In this document: positions 16,508 to 24,621 of the stretch, in pieces | Layout: the number at the start of each line of letters is the position of its first letter | Position numbering within the stretch: the first letter of the stretch is position 1 | Origin: JACOTK01 sp963743945 | GTDB lineage: Bacteria > Actinomycetota > Acidimicrobiia > Acidimicrobiales > CADCSY01 | Assembly: GCA_963743945.1 (NCBI GenBank) | Contig: CAVURO010000008.1 | Coordinates: 248,001 to 312,000, forward strand | Direction: 5' to 3' | Length of the DNA: 64,000 nt | Notes under the pieces: generated by a model | The model's database searches: none | What the model saw: the letters and a program-made list of their open reading frames with translations, nothing else | What the model was told of the DNA's origin: nothing | Position numbers and translations under genes: made by a program

Positions 16508-17970
16508 GGCGTGCCCACCTGGACGTTGCGAAACCGTGCCGGTGCGGCGCCGTGGGCGACGTAGCCGATCTGGGGAGGCTGTCCCTTGCCGCAGTTGGGC
16601 AGACCCCACGCTCGCCAGAGATCGGGGCCGCCGACCGCGTCGAGCGAAGCCCAGAAGGCCAGGGTGCGCCCGGTGTAGGTGGCATTGCGAACGACACGCC
16701 CGAGCCTGCCGCCCTTGATCTCCCGGGCCCATTCGGTGCCGAACTGGAAGTCGACCCGACGGTCGTCGATCGACCATGAACGGTTGGTCTCCAGGTAGAG
16801 GCCGTCGTCCACACCGTCGAGCAGCTCGTCGAGCGAGCCTGCCGAACCCGGCAACAGGGACACGTTGGTCATGCGAATCATCGGGAGATGAGCCCACGAC
16901 TGGGCACGCACGGTTGCCCCGGAATGTGCCATGCCGATCTCGCCCGCCAACTCCCGTGAGGTCAACATGCCCGTCAGCACCCCTTCGGAGACGATCGGTG
17001 TGCAGCCGGCGGCGACACCTTCGTCGTCGAATCCAAAGGTTCCGAGCGCTCCGGGGGTGGTGGCGTCGGCGACGACGTGGAGCTGAGGCGAGCCGTAGCG
17101 CAACCTACCCACGTCCGATGGTGTCAGGAACGACGTTCCCGCGTAGGCCGCCTCCATGCCGAGCACCCGGTCGAGCTCGATCGGGTGCCCGATCGACTCG
17201 TGCACCTGGAGAGCCACCTGACTGCCGTCGAGCACCACGGTCGTCACGCCGCTGGGACAGGGCGGGGCATGCAGCAGCATCACCGCCTCCCGGCCGACCC
17301 GTTCGGCGTTCCCCACGAGGTCGAGGCGCCGGATCAACTCGAAGCCCTCGGTTCCGAAATCACCCCCGAACGAGTTGGGATAGGAGCGATTCTGGGCTTC
17401 CGACTCGCCCACGGCCGTGGCCTCGATGCCGCCCCCGCACTGGACGATGCGCTGCTCGATGCGGCTTCCCTCGCTGGTGACCAGCAGCGAATGACGACGC
17501 CAGGCGGCGAGGCCCGCCTCGGCGACCGAAACTCCTGGCACGCTGCGCATTCTCAGCGTGGCAGCAACCAACAGGGCGATCTTCTCCTCGAGCGCCACGG
17601 CGAAGGGATCCTCCATGACGACGTTGGACCAGGAGGCGATCGTGGGGTCGACCGGAGCGAGCCTTGGCGGAGCGGGCCCGAGCAGCGCACCCGAACGTGC
17701 CACCTGCAGGGCGAGACGCGCGGCAGCCTCGACCGAGGTCGCGTCGAGGTCACGGGTTGCGGCAAAACCCCAGCATCCGTCGGCGATCACCCGCAGGCCG
17801 ATCCCGATCGAGGTCGACTGGATCACGCCCTCGACCTCGCCGTCGCGCACCGAGCAGCGTTCGCCTGCCATGTCGAGCACTCGGGCATCGGCATAGGTGG
17901 CCCCGTTGCCGATGGCGACGTCGACACCCCTCTGCGCCTGCTCGCCGAAGGCCGCCTCGAGCGATCTCAT
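16504..17970 (-). CDS. tldD: TldD-family metalloprotease
   Basis: A 488-residue TldD-type zinc peptidase. The catalytic HExxxH motif is intact (VHESIGHPIELDRVLG, mid-protein), followed by YAGTSFLTP and a C-terminal NCGKGQP-containing segment holding a likely further metal-ligand cysteine. The gene starts within the stop of the upstream glycosyltransferase (ATGA) and ends within the start of tldE (ATGA), so the order GT4-tldD-tldE is tightly coupled. It is expected to act in the cytosol with TldE on unfolded peptides. No dedicated substrate is visible next to it. Confidence 0.9.
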   Translation of the reverse strand: MRSLEAAFGEQAQRGVDVAIGNGATYADARVLDMAGERCSVRDGEVEGVIQSTSIGIGLRVIADGCWGFAATRDLDATSVEAAARLALQVARSGALLGPAPPRLAPVDPTIASWSNVVMEDPFAVALEEKIALLVAATLRMRSVPGVSVAEAGLAAWRRHSLLVTSEGSRIEQRIVQCGGGIEATAVGESEAQNRSYPNSFGGDFGTEGFELIRRLDLVGNAERVGREAVMLLHAPPCPSGVTTVVLDGSQVALQVHESIGHPIELDRVLGMEAAYAGTSFLTPSDVGRLRYGSPQLHVVADATTPGALGTFGFDDEGVAAGCTPIVSEGVLTGMLTSRELAGEIGMAHSGATVRAQSWAHLPMIRMTNVSLLPGSAGSLDELLDGVDDGLYLETNRSWSIDDRRVDFQFGTEWAREIKGGRLGRVVRNATYTGRTLAFWASLDAVGGPDLWRAWGLPNCGKGQPPQIGYVAHGAAPARFRNVQVGTP

Positions 17971-19037
17971 GTGTGTGCCATGCCGGTGAACCCCATCGTC
18001 GACAGTAGCTCGCCGAGCTCTCGACGGAGTCGGTCGTAGGAGAAGTGGGATCGAGCGAGGGCAGCGTTGTGATCGTGGAACGTGGTGGCCGCCGCCGAGA
18101 GCTCGCCCAAATCGAGAAATCGGGCGATGCCGTCGGCGTCGCCCACGGGGAACCATCGAAATCCCAGGTCGGCGATGTCGGCGGCGACGGGGTACAGCTT
18201 GACGGCGAGCGGGCGGCGGTGGATGGCTGCCTCGATGAGCGGGTTGCCGAAGCCCTCCCAGGTCGAGGGAAACGCGACGACGTCGGATGCGGCATAGGCG
18301 TCCGCCATGCCGGTCGGCGCCGGGGTGTGCAGGACGCGGCAGCGGGCACTTCCGAGGTGCGCTGCCAGCGTCGGTCCGTAGCCCTCCTCGGCGGGTCCGG
18401 TGAGCCAGTAGGTGGCGCCCAGTGCCTCGGCGAGGCGGAGCGCATCGGGAACCCCCTTGCGCTCGATGGCTCGCACGGGGTGCAGCACCACCCGTTCATC
18501 GGGTCCGATGCCCAGCATTGCCCGAGTCGGCTCCCGTTCACCGGGCGACTCGTCGACATCGAAGCTGTTGGCGATGGTCTGCGCCTCGATCCCCCGTTCG
18601 CCGAGCTGACCCCTGCTGAGCTCGTTGACCGTGACATGGCGCCAGGCCGGGTCGTCGGGAGGCATGCCCGTGAGATGGGCGAGGCGGGGACGTTGCCATG
18701 CGAGGTCGTGGTGGTGCAGGACGGCCGGACGTCCTGTCAGGACTTCGGCGACGACGTCGGAGGCGTGCGGGCTGAGCGGCAGCGAGCAGAGGTTCTCCAC
18801 GATCACCAGATCGACGTCGGCGAGGGCGGCGCCGAGCGCCGCGACCGTATCGATCCTCGATGGCATGGGTTCGGGGGCCGGCCAGGACAGAGCGGGGATG
18901 ATGTGCCGGGCCCGGCCCGAGCCGGCAACGGTGGTGACCGAGAAGCCGAGCTCGACGAGGGCCCGTTCCCAGGATCGGGCGACGACCGCCACGCCGTCAT
19001 TGCCACCCAGGCGATACGAGACGATGGCCGCTCTCAG
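17967..19037 (-). CDS. GT4-family glycosyltransferase, probable CTG start
   Basis: A 356-residue glycosyltransferase of the GT-B fold. The N-terminus RAAIVSYRLGGNDGVAVVAR is the typical opening of this GT4 subgroup, and the donor-site region FPSTWEGFGNPLIEAAIHR contains the E-x7-E motif. No ATG, GTG or TTG lies upstream in frame near this point; the first residue of the family motif is preceded by CTG, which overlaps the stop of the DUF5317 gene as CTGA. A CTG start coupled to the upstream stop is the simplest reading. Its stop overlaps tldD. Donor and acceptor are unknown. Confidence 0.8.
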   Translation of the reverse strand: MRAAIVSYRLGGNDGVAVVARSWERALVELGFSVTTVAGSGRARHIIPALSWPAPEPMPSRIDTVAALGAALADVDLVIVENLCSLPLSPHASDVVAEVLTGRPAVLHHHDLAWQRPRLAHLTGMPPDDPAWRHVTVNELSRGQLGERGIEAQTIANSFDVDESPGEREPTRAMLGIGPDERVVLHPVRAIERKGVPDALRLAEALGATYWLTGPAEEGYGPTLAAHLGSARCRVLHTPAPTGMADAYAASDVVAFPSTWEGFGNPLIEAAIHRRPLAVKLYPVAADIADLGFRWFPVGDADGIARFLDLGELSAAATTFHDHNAALARSHFSYDRLRRELGELLSTMGFTGMAHT

Positions 19038-19750
19038 CGAGCTGCCTCGATCGATGGCTGAGAGCCACGGCGCTTCGTCGGAGCCGCGGTCTCGCCGGTG
19101 AGGTCGATGACGTCGATGACCTCGACGAGCGCGTCCGGACTCCGCTGCGAGGTCAGATCGACGATGGAGAGGTCGAGGACGGCGAGCGCCTCGGACATGC
19201 TCGTCGAGGCGCGCCGTTCGCGGGGGCCGACGGGACGCAGGAGGCGGAACATGAGATCGCTCACCCCGAACGCCATGATCAGGTCGCCGAAGGAGAGGAC
19301 GGCATGGAGCGGCTCGACCGGGATGATGTCGCCGAGAAACGACAGCCGGTCCGTCGACACCGACACGTGGCGTCGACTGCCGAGGTCGAGGCGGTCGAGC
19401 TCGTCGGGTTGTGCGATGCCTGCGGTGACGAGTGCGGGCCGGTCCACCGGCATGCCGGTGTTGACCGCGGTTGCCGTCATGTTCAGTCCGAGCCCCAATA
19501 TCACCACGACGATGCCCGTGACCGACAGGTTGGCGAAGCCGAAGACGATCAGTGCCGCATACGAACCGAGCACCGGCAACAAGGCCTGTGACTCGCTCAG
19601 GTTGGCGATCTCGGGGATCATCTGCAGGGCCAAGCCCAGCAGCAGCAACGGCCACAGGGACCAACGGTGCTCGAAGGCATGGCGGGCGCGGCCGCCGGCG
19701 GCCAGCCCGAGGAGGAGCCCCACGCCGGCGGCGATCAGTGTGACAGCCAT
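19034..19750 (-). CDS. DUF5317 membrane protein
   Basis: A 238-residue membrane protein with about five hydrophobic segments in the first 180 residues (VTLIAAGVGLLLGLAAG; SLWPLLLLGLALQMIP; SYAALIVFGFANLSVTG) and a conserved NTGMPVDRPAL stretch, which matches the DUF5317 family as I know it. The C-terminal 60 residues are a soluble Ser/Thr-rich tail. ATG 19750 gives the usual start just before the first segment. It is divergent from ccmA, with 100 bp between the starts, and overlaps the following glycosyltransferase by CTGA. No function is known. Confidence 0.7.
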   Translation of the reverse strand: MAVTLIAAGVGLLLGLAAGGRARHAFEHRWSLWPLLLLGLALQMIPEIANLSESQALLPVLGSYAALIVFGFANLSVTGIVVVILGLGLNMTATAVNTGMPVDRPALVTAGIAQPDELDRLDLGSRRHVSVSTDRLSFLGDIIPVEPLHAVLSFGDLIMAFGVSDLMFRLLRPVGPRERRASTSMSEALAVLDLSIVDLTSQRSPDALVEVIDVIDLTGETAAPTKRRGSQPSIEAAR

Positions 19751-19811
19751 GTCCGAAGCGTACTCCCGTGGTCCGATCCGCCGGTCGATGCCGATGGCGG
19801 GTCGGCCTGCC

Positions 19812-19840
19812 TTGGTCGATTGCCCGATCACCGGTATTTT
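19812..19840 (+). promoter_or_regulatory. Putative promoter of the ccm operon
   Basis: TTGGTC at 19812-19817, a 17-bp spacer and TATTTT at 19835-19840 resemble a primary sigma promoter. The -10 ends 10 bp before the ccmA ATG at 19851, so the message would be leaderless or nearly so. Confidence 0.4.
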
Positions 19841-19850
19841 GAGGTCAGCC

Positions 19851-20540
19851 ATGGAGCCCGTCGTCCACCTTCGTGCCGCGGTCTGCCTCCTGGGCCGCTT
19901 TCCCGCTCTTGCCGGTGTCGACCTCGAGGTCGACCGAGGTGAGGTGGTGCTGCTTCGCGGTCCCAACGGGGCAGGCAAGTCGACCTTGTTGCGGGCGTTG
20001 GCCGGCCTCGTCCCCGTGGCCGAGGGCGAGGCCGTCGTGCTGGGCTGCGATCTTCGTGCCGATCGCCGAGCCGTTCGTTCGCTGGTCGGCCTGCTCGGTC
20101 ACGCATCTGGTCTGTACGAGGACTTGAGCGTGGCCGACAACGTCTCGTTCTGGGCTCGTGCAGCACGCCGTCCGCAGTCGGCGGCCGATGGCGCCCTGGC
20201 ACGTGTCGGTCTGGACGGACGACTCGCCCCCGTCACGGTCTCGCGGCTGTCGGCAGGTCAGAGACGTCGGGCGTCGTTGGCCGTCCTGTTGGCCCGTGAC
20301 TGTCCCTTGTGGCTGCTCGACGAGCCCCATGCGGGCCTCGACGCCGCCGGCCGCGACCTGCTCGATGCGATCGTACGCAGTGCCGCCGACGAGGGACGAA
20401 CGGTCGTCTTCGCGAGTCACGAGCTCGACCGTGCGGTTGCCCTTGCCGATCGCACCGTTGTGGTGGCGGCGGGTCAGGCTCGTCTCGACGGTGAGGTCCC
20501 TCGTGCCGTGAGTCCCTCGGCGGTTCCCCATGTGGCGTGA
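19851..20540 (+). CDS. ccmA: Heme exporter ABC transporter ATP-binding protein CcmA
   Basis: A 229-residue ABC ATPase with Walker A GPNGAGKST, a Q-loop-like GLLGHASGLY, a signature variant RLSAGQRRRASLA and Walker B LLDEPHAGLD with the downstream SHE switch. The first gene of a complete System I cytochrome c maturation operon, it overlaps ccmB by 11 bp. In the known system CcmAB with CcmCD loads or releases holo-CcmE at the membrane. The LSAGQ in place of LSGGQ is common in CcmA. Confidence 0.92.
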   Translation: MEPVVHLRAAVCLLGRFPALAGVDLEVDRGEVVLLRGPNGAGKSTLLRALAGLVPVAEGEAVVLGCDLRADRRAVRSLVGLLGHASGLYEDLSVADNVSFWARAARRPQSAADGALARVGLDGRLAPVTVSRLSAGQRRRASLAVLLARDCPLWLLDEPHAGLDAAGRDLLDAIVRSAADEGRTVVFASHELDRAVALADRTVVVAAGQARLDGEVPRAVSPSAVPHVA

Positions 20541-21204
20541 CGCCGTGCTCGTCGCGGGCAAGGATCTGCGCATCGAAGCCCGCTCGCGGGTGACCACCAA
20601 TCAGGTGCTGCCCTACGCGGTGCTGGTCCTGGTGCTCTTTGCGTTCGCGCTCGATCCCGACCGCGGGGTGCTGGCGAGGGCATCGGCGGGCCTCTTCTGG
20701 GTGGCCGTGCTCTTCTCGGCGTTGCTCATGGTGCAGCGCTCGAATGTCATCGAGACCCTGGACGGGGCTCGGGACGCGCTGCGGCTCTCGGGGCTCGACC
20801 CTGCGGGCATCTTCCTGGGAAAGGCCGCCGCCGTGATGGTGCAGCTTCTGCTTCTCGAGATCGTCCTCGGGTTCGGGGTGGTCGTCCTGTACGGCGTCGA
20901 CCCGGCGGGGTTCGGGGTTCTGGCGGTGACCGCGTTGGTGGCGACCTGGGGCCTTGCCGGCGCCGGGACCATCTACGGGGTGCTGTCGGCCGGACAGCGC
21001 GGCCGTGAGACACTGCTTCCCTTGTTGTTGTTACCGGTTGTGGCCCCCGTCCTGATCGCCGCGACCCGAGCGTCGGAGTCGGCGCTGAACGGCGTGAGCC
21101 TCGACGTCTCGGCAGGCGACTGGATTGCCCTGCTCACGGTCTTTGCCGTGATCTACACCTCGTTCGGCGTCGTGGCCTTCGGCCCCCTCCTGGAGGATCA
21201 ATGA
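20530..21204 (+). CDS. ccmB: Heme exporter membrane protein CcmB
   Basis: A 224-residue protein with six predicted membrane segments and the CcmB-typical KDLRIEARSR start and the RDALRLSGLDPAGIFLGKA region. It is the permease partner of CcmA in releasing holo-CcmE from CcmC. It is flanked by overlaps of 11 bp with ccmA and 4 bp (ATGA) with ccmC. Confidence 0.9.
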   Translation: MWRDAVLVAGKDLRIEARSRVTTNQVLPYAVLVLVLFAFALDPDRGVLARASAGLFWVAVLFSALLMVQRSNVIETLDGARDALRLSGLDPAGIFLGKAAAVMVQLLLLEIVLGFGVVVLYGVDPAGFGVLAVTALVATWGLAGAGTIYGVLSAGQRGRETLLPLLLLPVVAPVLIAATRASESALNGVSLDVSAGDWIALLTVFAVIYTSFGVVAFGPLLEDQ

Positions 21205-21947
21205 GCAACGGGAACGGTCGCCGTGCCGGAACCGCCGGGGCGTTGACCACGGCGCTGGGCCTCGCGTCGCTGCTGGCGTTGGGGGTGACGTGCGCGCTCG
21301 GCCTGAGCCTTCCTCCCACGGTGGAACAGGGCGACTACTCCCGCCTCATCGCGATCCACCCCGGCCTGGCATGGGCCTCGTACGTGGCTTTCGGCGTCGG
21401 CGCACTGGCCAGTGCCGCATGGCTCTGGCCCCGCACGAGGGCCCGGAGCTGGGATCTGCTCGCCGGAGCATCGATGGAGGTGGCCGTGCTGTTCACGGCT
21501 CTCACCCTGGTGACCGGCTCGATCTGGGGACGGCCCACCTGGGGGGTTTGGTGGACATGGGACGCTCGGCTGACCATGTCGGCGCTGATGTTCATGCTCG
21601 AGATCGGGTATCTGGCGTTGCGGCGCGTCCCTGCCGATGCCGAGACCACCGCCAACCGGTCGGCCGTGGCGGCGCTCCTGGGGGTGGTGGTGGTGCCCGT
21701 CAACCACTTCGCGGTGGAATGGTGGCGCACGCTGCACCAGGGCCGATCCCTGATGCAGCTCGACCCCCAGCGTGAGCTCGACGGCGAGTTCATCGGGGCG
21801 ATGCTGGTCGGTTTCCTGGCGATGACGCTCGTCTACACCTGGTTGGTGGTGCACCGGGTGAGAGTGGCGCGCCTGGAGGCGGCGGAGGACGAATCGATGT
21901 TGGCCCGAGCACTCGATGAGCGCCGAGCCGAGGAGGTGACCGTCTGA
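21201..21947 (+). CDS. ccmC: Heme handling protein CcmC
   Basis: A 248-residue membrane protein carrying the tryptophan-rich heme-handling motif WGRPTWGVWWTWDARLT, with flanking histidines (IHPGLAW and VNHFAVEWWRTLHQG) as likely heme ligands. CcmC attaches heme to CcmE on the outer face of the membrane. Its start overlaps ccmB by 4 bp, and its stop overlaps the ccmD ATG by one base. Confidence 0.92.
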   Translation: MSNGNGRRAGTAGALTTALGLASLLALGVTCALGLSLPPTVEQGDYSRLIAIHPGLAWASYVAFGVGALASAAWLWPRTRARSWDLLAGASMEVAVLFTALTLVTGSIWGRPTWGVWWTWDARLTMSALMFMLEIGYLALRRVPADAETTANRSAVAALLGVVVVPVNHFAVEWWRTLHQGRSLMQLDPQRELDGEFIGAMLVGFLAMTLVYTWLVVHRVRVARLEAAEDESMLARALDERRAEEVTV

Positions 21948-22069
21948 TGAACGGCTACGTCGCCGCGGGTTATGGCGCGACCCTGATCGGACTGGCCGGA
22001 TACGCCCTGTGGGTCCTGCGCCGAGGGCGACGGCTGGCCCGGGGCCGCTCCGATCGAGGGCTCGGGTGA
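21947..22069 (+). CDS. ccmD: Cytochrome c maturation protein CcmD
   Basis: A 40-residue single-pass membrane protein (MNGYVAAGYGATLIGLAGYA, then LWVLRRGRRLARG). The Tyr-rich N-terminus, single hydrophobic helix and basic cytosolic tail are the CcmD pattern. It begins in the TGATG overlap with ccmC. It is short enough to be missed by automatic calling. It stabilises the CcmABC-E complex in other bacteria. Confidence 0.85.
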   Translation: MNGYVAAGYGATLIGLAGYALWVLRRGRRLARGRSDRGLG

Positions 22070-22076
22070 GCCGCCC

Positions 22077-22121
22077 ATGAGCACGAAAGCCCCGACAGGA
22101 GCAGGGAGGACCACGACGTGA
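22077..22121 (+). other. Possible 14-codon mini-ORF coupling ccmD to ccmE
   Basis: In the 48-bp gap after ccmD, an ATG at 22077 opens MSTKAPTGAGRTTT, whose TGA overlaps the GTG start of ccmE (GTGA). It contains the ccmE ribosome binding site (GGGAGGA). It may be chance, but it repeats the stop/start overlap style of the operon and could carry ribosomes to ccmE. Confidence 0.3.
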
Positions 22122-22606
22122 GCGCGGAGGGCCCCGACATCCACACGGCGGACCCGGCGGCGGCGTCGCCCGGTCGACGGTTTCAGCGCGGTCGTCTGCG
22201 CCTCGGTCTGCTGATCGCGCTCGTCTGCGGATCGTTGGTCTTCCTGGTGCTGCAGGGCCTGGGGAACGCGACCACCTACTTCCGCAACGCCGACGAGGCT
22301 CTGGCCGACCGTCAGGACCTCGGAACCCGACGGTTCCGTTTGCAGGGAACGGTGATGGCCAAGCCCGATCAAGAGGGTGACACGACGGTCTTCACCGTGG
22401 TCTACCACTGCGCCGAGGTCCGGGTGATCCATCGTGGTGACCCGCCGGAGCTGTTTCGAGCGGGCATTCCCGTCGTGCTCGAAGGCGCCTTCTCGAAGAG
22501 CGACGACGCCTTTCACAGCGATGTCATCAGGGTTCGCCACACGTCCGAGTACCGCACCAAGGACGCCGATCGCCTGAAGCTGGCCGAGCAGGAGGCCTGC
22601 CCGTGA
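22118..22606 (+). CDS. ccmE: Heme chaperone CcmE
   Basis: A 162-residue protein with one N-terminal membrane anchor (LGLLIALVCGSLVFLVL) and an OB-fold domain outside. The heme-attachment site is present as H141-T-S-E-Y (HxxxY), the His form rather than the Cys form found in some archaeal and Gram-positive versions. GTG 22118 follows GGGAGGA. The stop overlaps ccmF (GTGA). Confidence 0.9.
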   Translation: MSAEGPDIHTADPAAASPGRRFQRGRLRLGLLIALVCGSLVFLVLQGLGNATTYFRNADEALADRQDLGTRRFRLQGTVMAKPDQEGDTTVFTVVYHCAEVRVIHRGDPPELFRAGIPVVLEGAFSKSDDAFHSDVIRVRHTSEYRTKDADRLKLAEQEACP

Positions 22607-24621
22607 ACGCGGCGCTCGGCACGGCGGGCGTCGTGCTCGGCACGGCAGCCTCGGTGCTCGGAGCGATCACGATGATCGTCGGTCTCCGTGGACGACGGCC
22701 GTCCCTGCTCCGGCTGGGACGCTCCTATGCCTGGTTGGTCCTGGGCGGGGCGCTGCTGGCAACGTTCGCGATGCAGTCGGCATTGATCGGCCATGACTTC
22801 TCGTTGGCCTACGTGGCGAGGAACGGCAGCCGATCGACTCCGGTCTTCTACACCATCGCCTCGATGTGGGGTGCCCTCGAAGGCTCGATCATCCTGTGGG
22901 TCCTCGTGCTCTCGGGCTACCTGGTGGCGGTGGTTCGCCGCTTCCGCGATCGCCTCGACGACCCTCTCGTGGGCTGGGCCCTGATGGTCATCTTCGTGGT
23001 GTCGGCGTTCTTCTTCCTCTTGATCCTCGGTCCGGCGAACCCCTTCACCGTCGTTTCCGGAGCGGTCCCGCTCGACGGGCCCGGGCCGAACCCGTTGCTG
23101 CAGAACCACATCCTCATGGCCGTTCACCCACCGTTGCTCTACCTCGGCTATGTGGGCTTCACGGTCCCGTTCGCCTTTGCGATCGCCGCGCTCGTCACCG
23201 GCCGCCTGGGGGAGGGGTGGCTCGGCGCGACGCGGCGCTGGACGCTCCTGGCCTGGGGCTGTCTCACGATCGGCATCGTTCTCGGTTCGTGGTGGTCCTA
23301 CGAGGTTCTGGGATGGGGGGGCTACTGGGCCTGGGATCCCGTCGAGAACGCATCCTTTCTCCCCTGGCTGACCGGCACCGCCTTCCTGCACTCGGTGATC
23401 ATCCAGGAGCGCCGGGGCATGTTGCGTGTGTGGAACCTCTCGCTGGTGATGGCGACCTTCTCGCTGACGATCCTCGGCACGTTCCTCACCCGTTCGGGAG
23501 TTCTCGATTCGGTGCACTCCTTCACCGAATCGCCGATCGGGCCCTGGCTCCTGAGCTTCTTCGCCCTCGTCGTGATCGTGAGCGTGGCCCTGATCGGCTG
23601 GCGCGGCGATCGTTTGCGCTCGCCGGGCACCATCGACTCGGCGCTTTCGCGCGAAGGCATCTTCCTTGCCAACAACGTCGCCTTTGCCGCGTTCGCCTTT
23701 GTCGTGCTGTTGGGCACCGTGTTCCCCCTCGTCTACGAGTCGTTGCGTGGTGAGCAGATCTCGGTGGGCGCCCCGTACTTCAACCGCATGACCATGCCGG
23801 TGGGCATGACCCTGTTGTTCCTCATGGCGGTCGCGCCGGTGCTGCCGTGGCGCAAGGCCTCCGGGGAGCTGTTGCGAACGCGGCTTCTCTGGCCGGCCGT
23901 GGCGGGGACGGCGGGCATGGCGCTGCCCGTGTTGTTCGGGGCTCGTGGCACGGCCCCGGTGGTCGCCTTCGGCCTGGCGTCGTTCGCCGCCGCTGCCGCA
24001 TTGCGCCAGATCGTGCTCGCCGCCCGAGTCCTGCGTCGAGAGCGGCGCCCGGTGCTCCTCGCCCTGGTGGGCCGCGCCAACGGCGGGATGGTGGTCCACC
24101 TCGGGGTCATCGTGTTGGCAGTGGCGTTTGCCGCTTCCTCGTCGTATACATCGAGCAGCGAGCTTCGTCTGGATGAGGGTCGATCGGTGTCGATCTCCGG
24201 CCACGAGGTGACCTATCTGGGGATGAACGAGCCTCGCGTGACCCGGCAGAAGACGGTGACGAGCGCCCGCATCCGCGTCGACGGCGATCAGGTCTACGAG
24301 CCCGCGTTGAACCATTTTCCGAACGCCACCCAGACCATCCCGACGCCCTCGGTGCGAAGCCGCCTCTTCGATGACGTCTATCTCGTTCTCGTTGCCCCGC
24401 CTGTGGAGAAGGGCGGTTCCGCCCTGATCAAGGTCATCGTGGGCCCGCTCGTCATGTGGCTGTGGGTGGGTGGGGCCATCATGGCAGCCGGCTCGCTTCT
24501 GGCGGCGTGGCCGACCTCCAGGCGCCGGTTCGAGCCGACGCCGGCGTCGCAGCCTCTCGGTGCGCCGTCTGCGCAAACGGAGGCCGACGCCGCCCTGCCC
24601 GACACCCTGGTGGCGCCGTGA
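22603..24621 (+). CDS. ccmF: Cytochrome c heme lyase subunit CcmF
   Basis: A 672-residue protein with about fifteen membrane segments. The WWD heme domain reads GGYWAWDPVENASFLPWL, and candidate heme-ligand histidines are visible (MAVHPPLLYLGY; HSVIIQERRGM). CcmF with CcmH transfers heme from CcmE to apocytochrome. The GTG start overlaps ccmE and the stop overlaps the next gene (GTGA). Confidence 0.93.
   Translation: MNAALGTAGVVLGTAASVLGAITMIVGLRGRRPSLLRLGRSYAWLVLGGALLATFAMQSALIGHDFSLAYVARNGSRSTPVFYTIASMWGALEGSIILWVLVLSGYLVAVVRRFRDRLDDPLVGWALMVIFVVSAFFFLLILGPANPFTVVSGAVPLDGPGPNPLLQNHILMAVHPPLLYLGYVGFTVPFAFAIAALVTGRLGEGWLGATRRWTLLAWGCLTIGIVLGSWWSYEVLGWGGYWAWDPVENASFLPWLTGTAFLHSVIIQERRGMLRVWNLSLVMATFSLTILGTFLTRSGVLDSVHSFTESPIGPWLLSFFALVVIVSVALIGWRGDRLRSPGTIDSALSREGIFLANNVAFAAFAFVVLLGTVFPLVYESLRGEQISVGAPYFNRMTMPVGMTLLFLMAVAPVLPWRKASGELLRTRLLWPAVAGTAGMALPVLFGARGTAPVVAFGLASFAAAAALRQIVLAARVLRRERRPVLLALVGRANGGMVVHLGVIVLAVAFAASSSYTSSSELRLDEGRSVSISGHEVTYLGMNEPRVTRQKTVTSARIRVDGDQVYEPALNHFPNATQTIPTPSVRSRLFDDVYLVLVAPPVEKGGSALIKVIVGPLVMWLWVGGAIMAAGSLLAAWPTSRRRFEPTPASQPLGAPSAQTEADAALPDTLVAP

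Noticed and set aside
22513..24576. A 687-codon open frame on the minus strand across ccmF
   Set aside because: Low-complexity Arg/Glu/His-rich product, entirely antisense to a clear ccmF.
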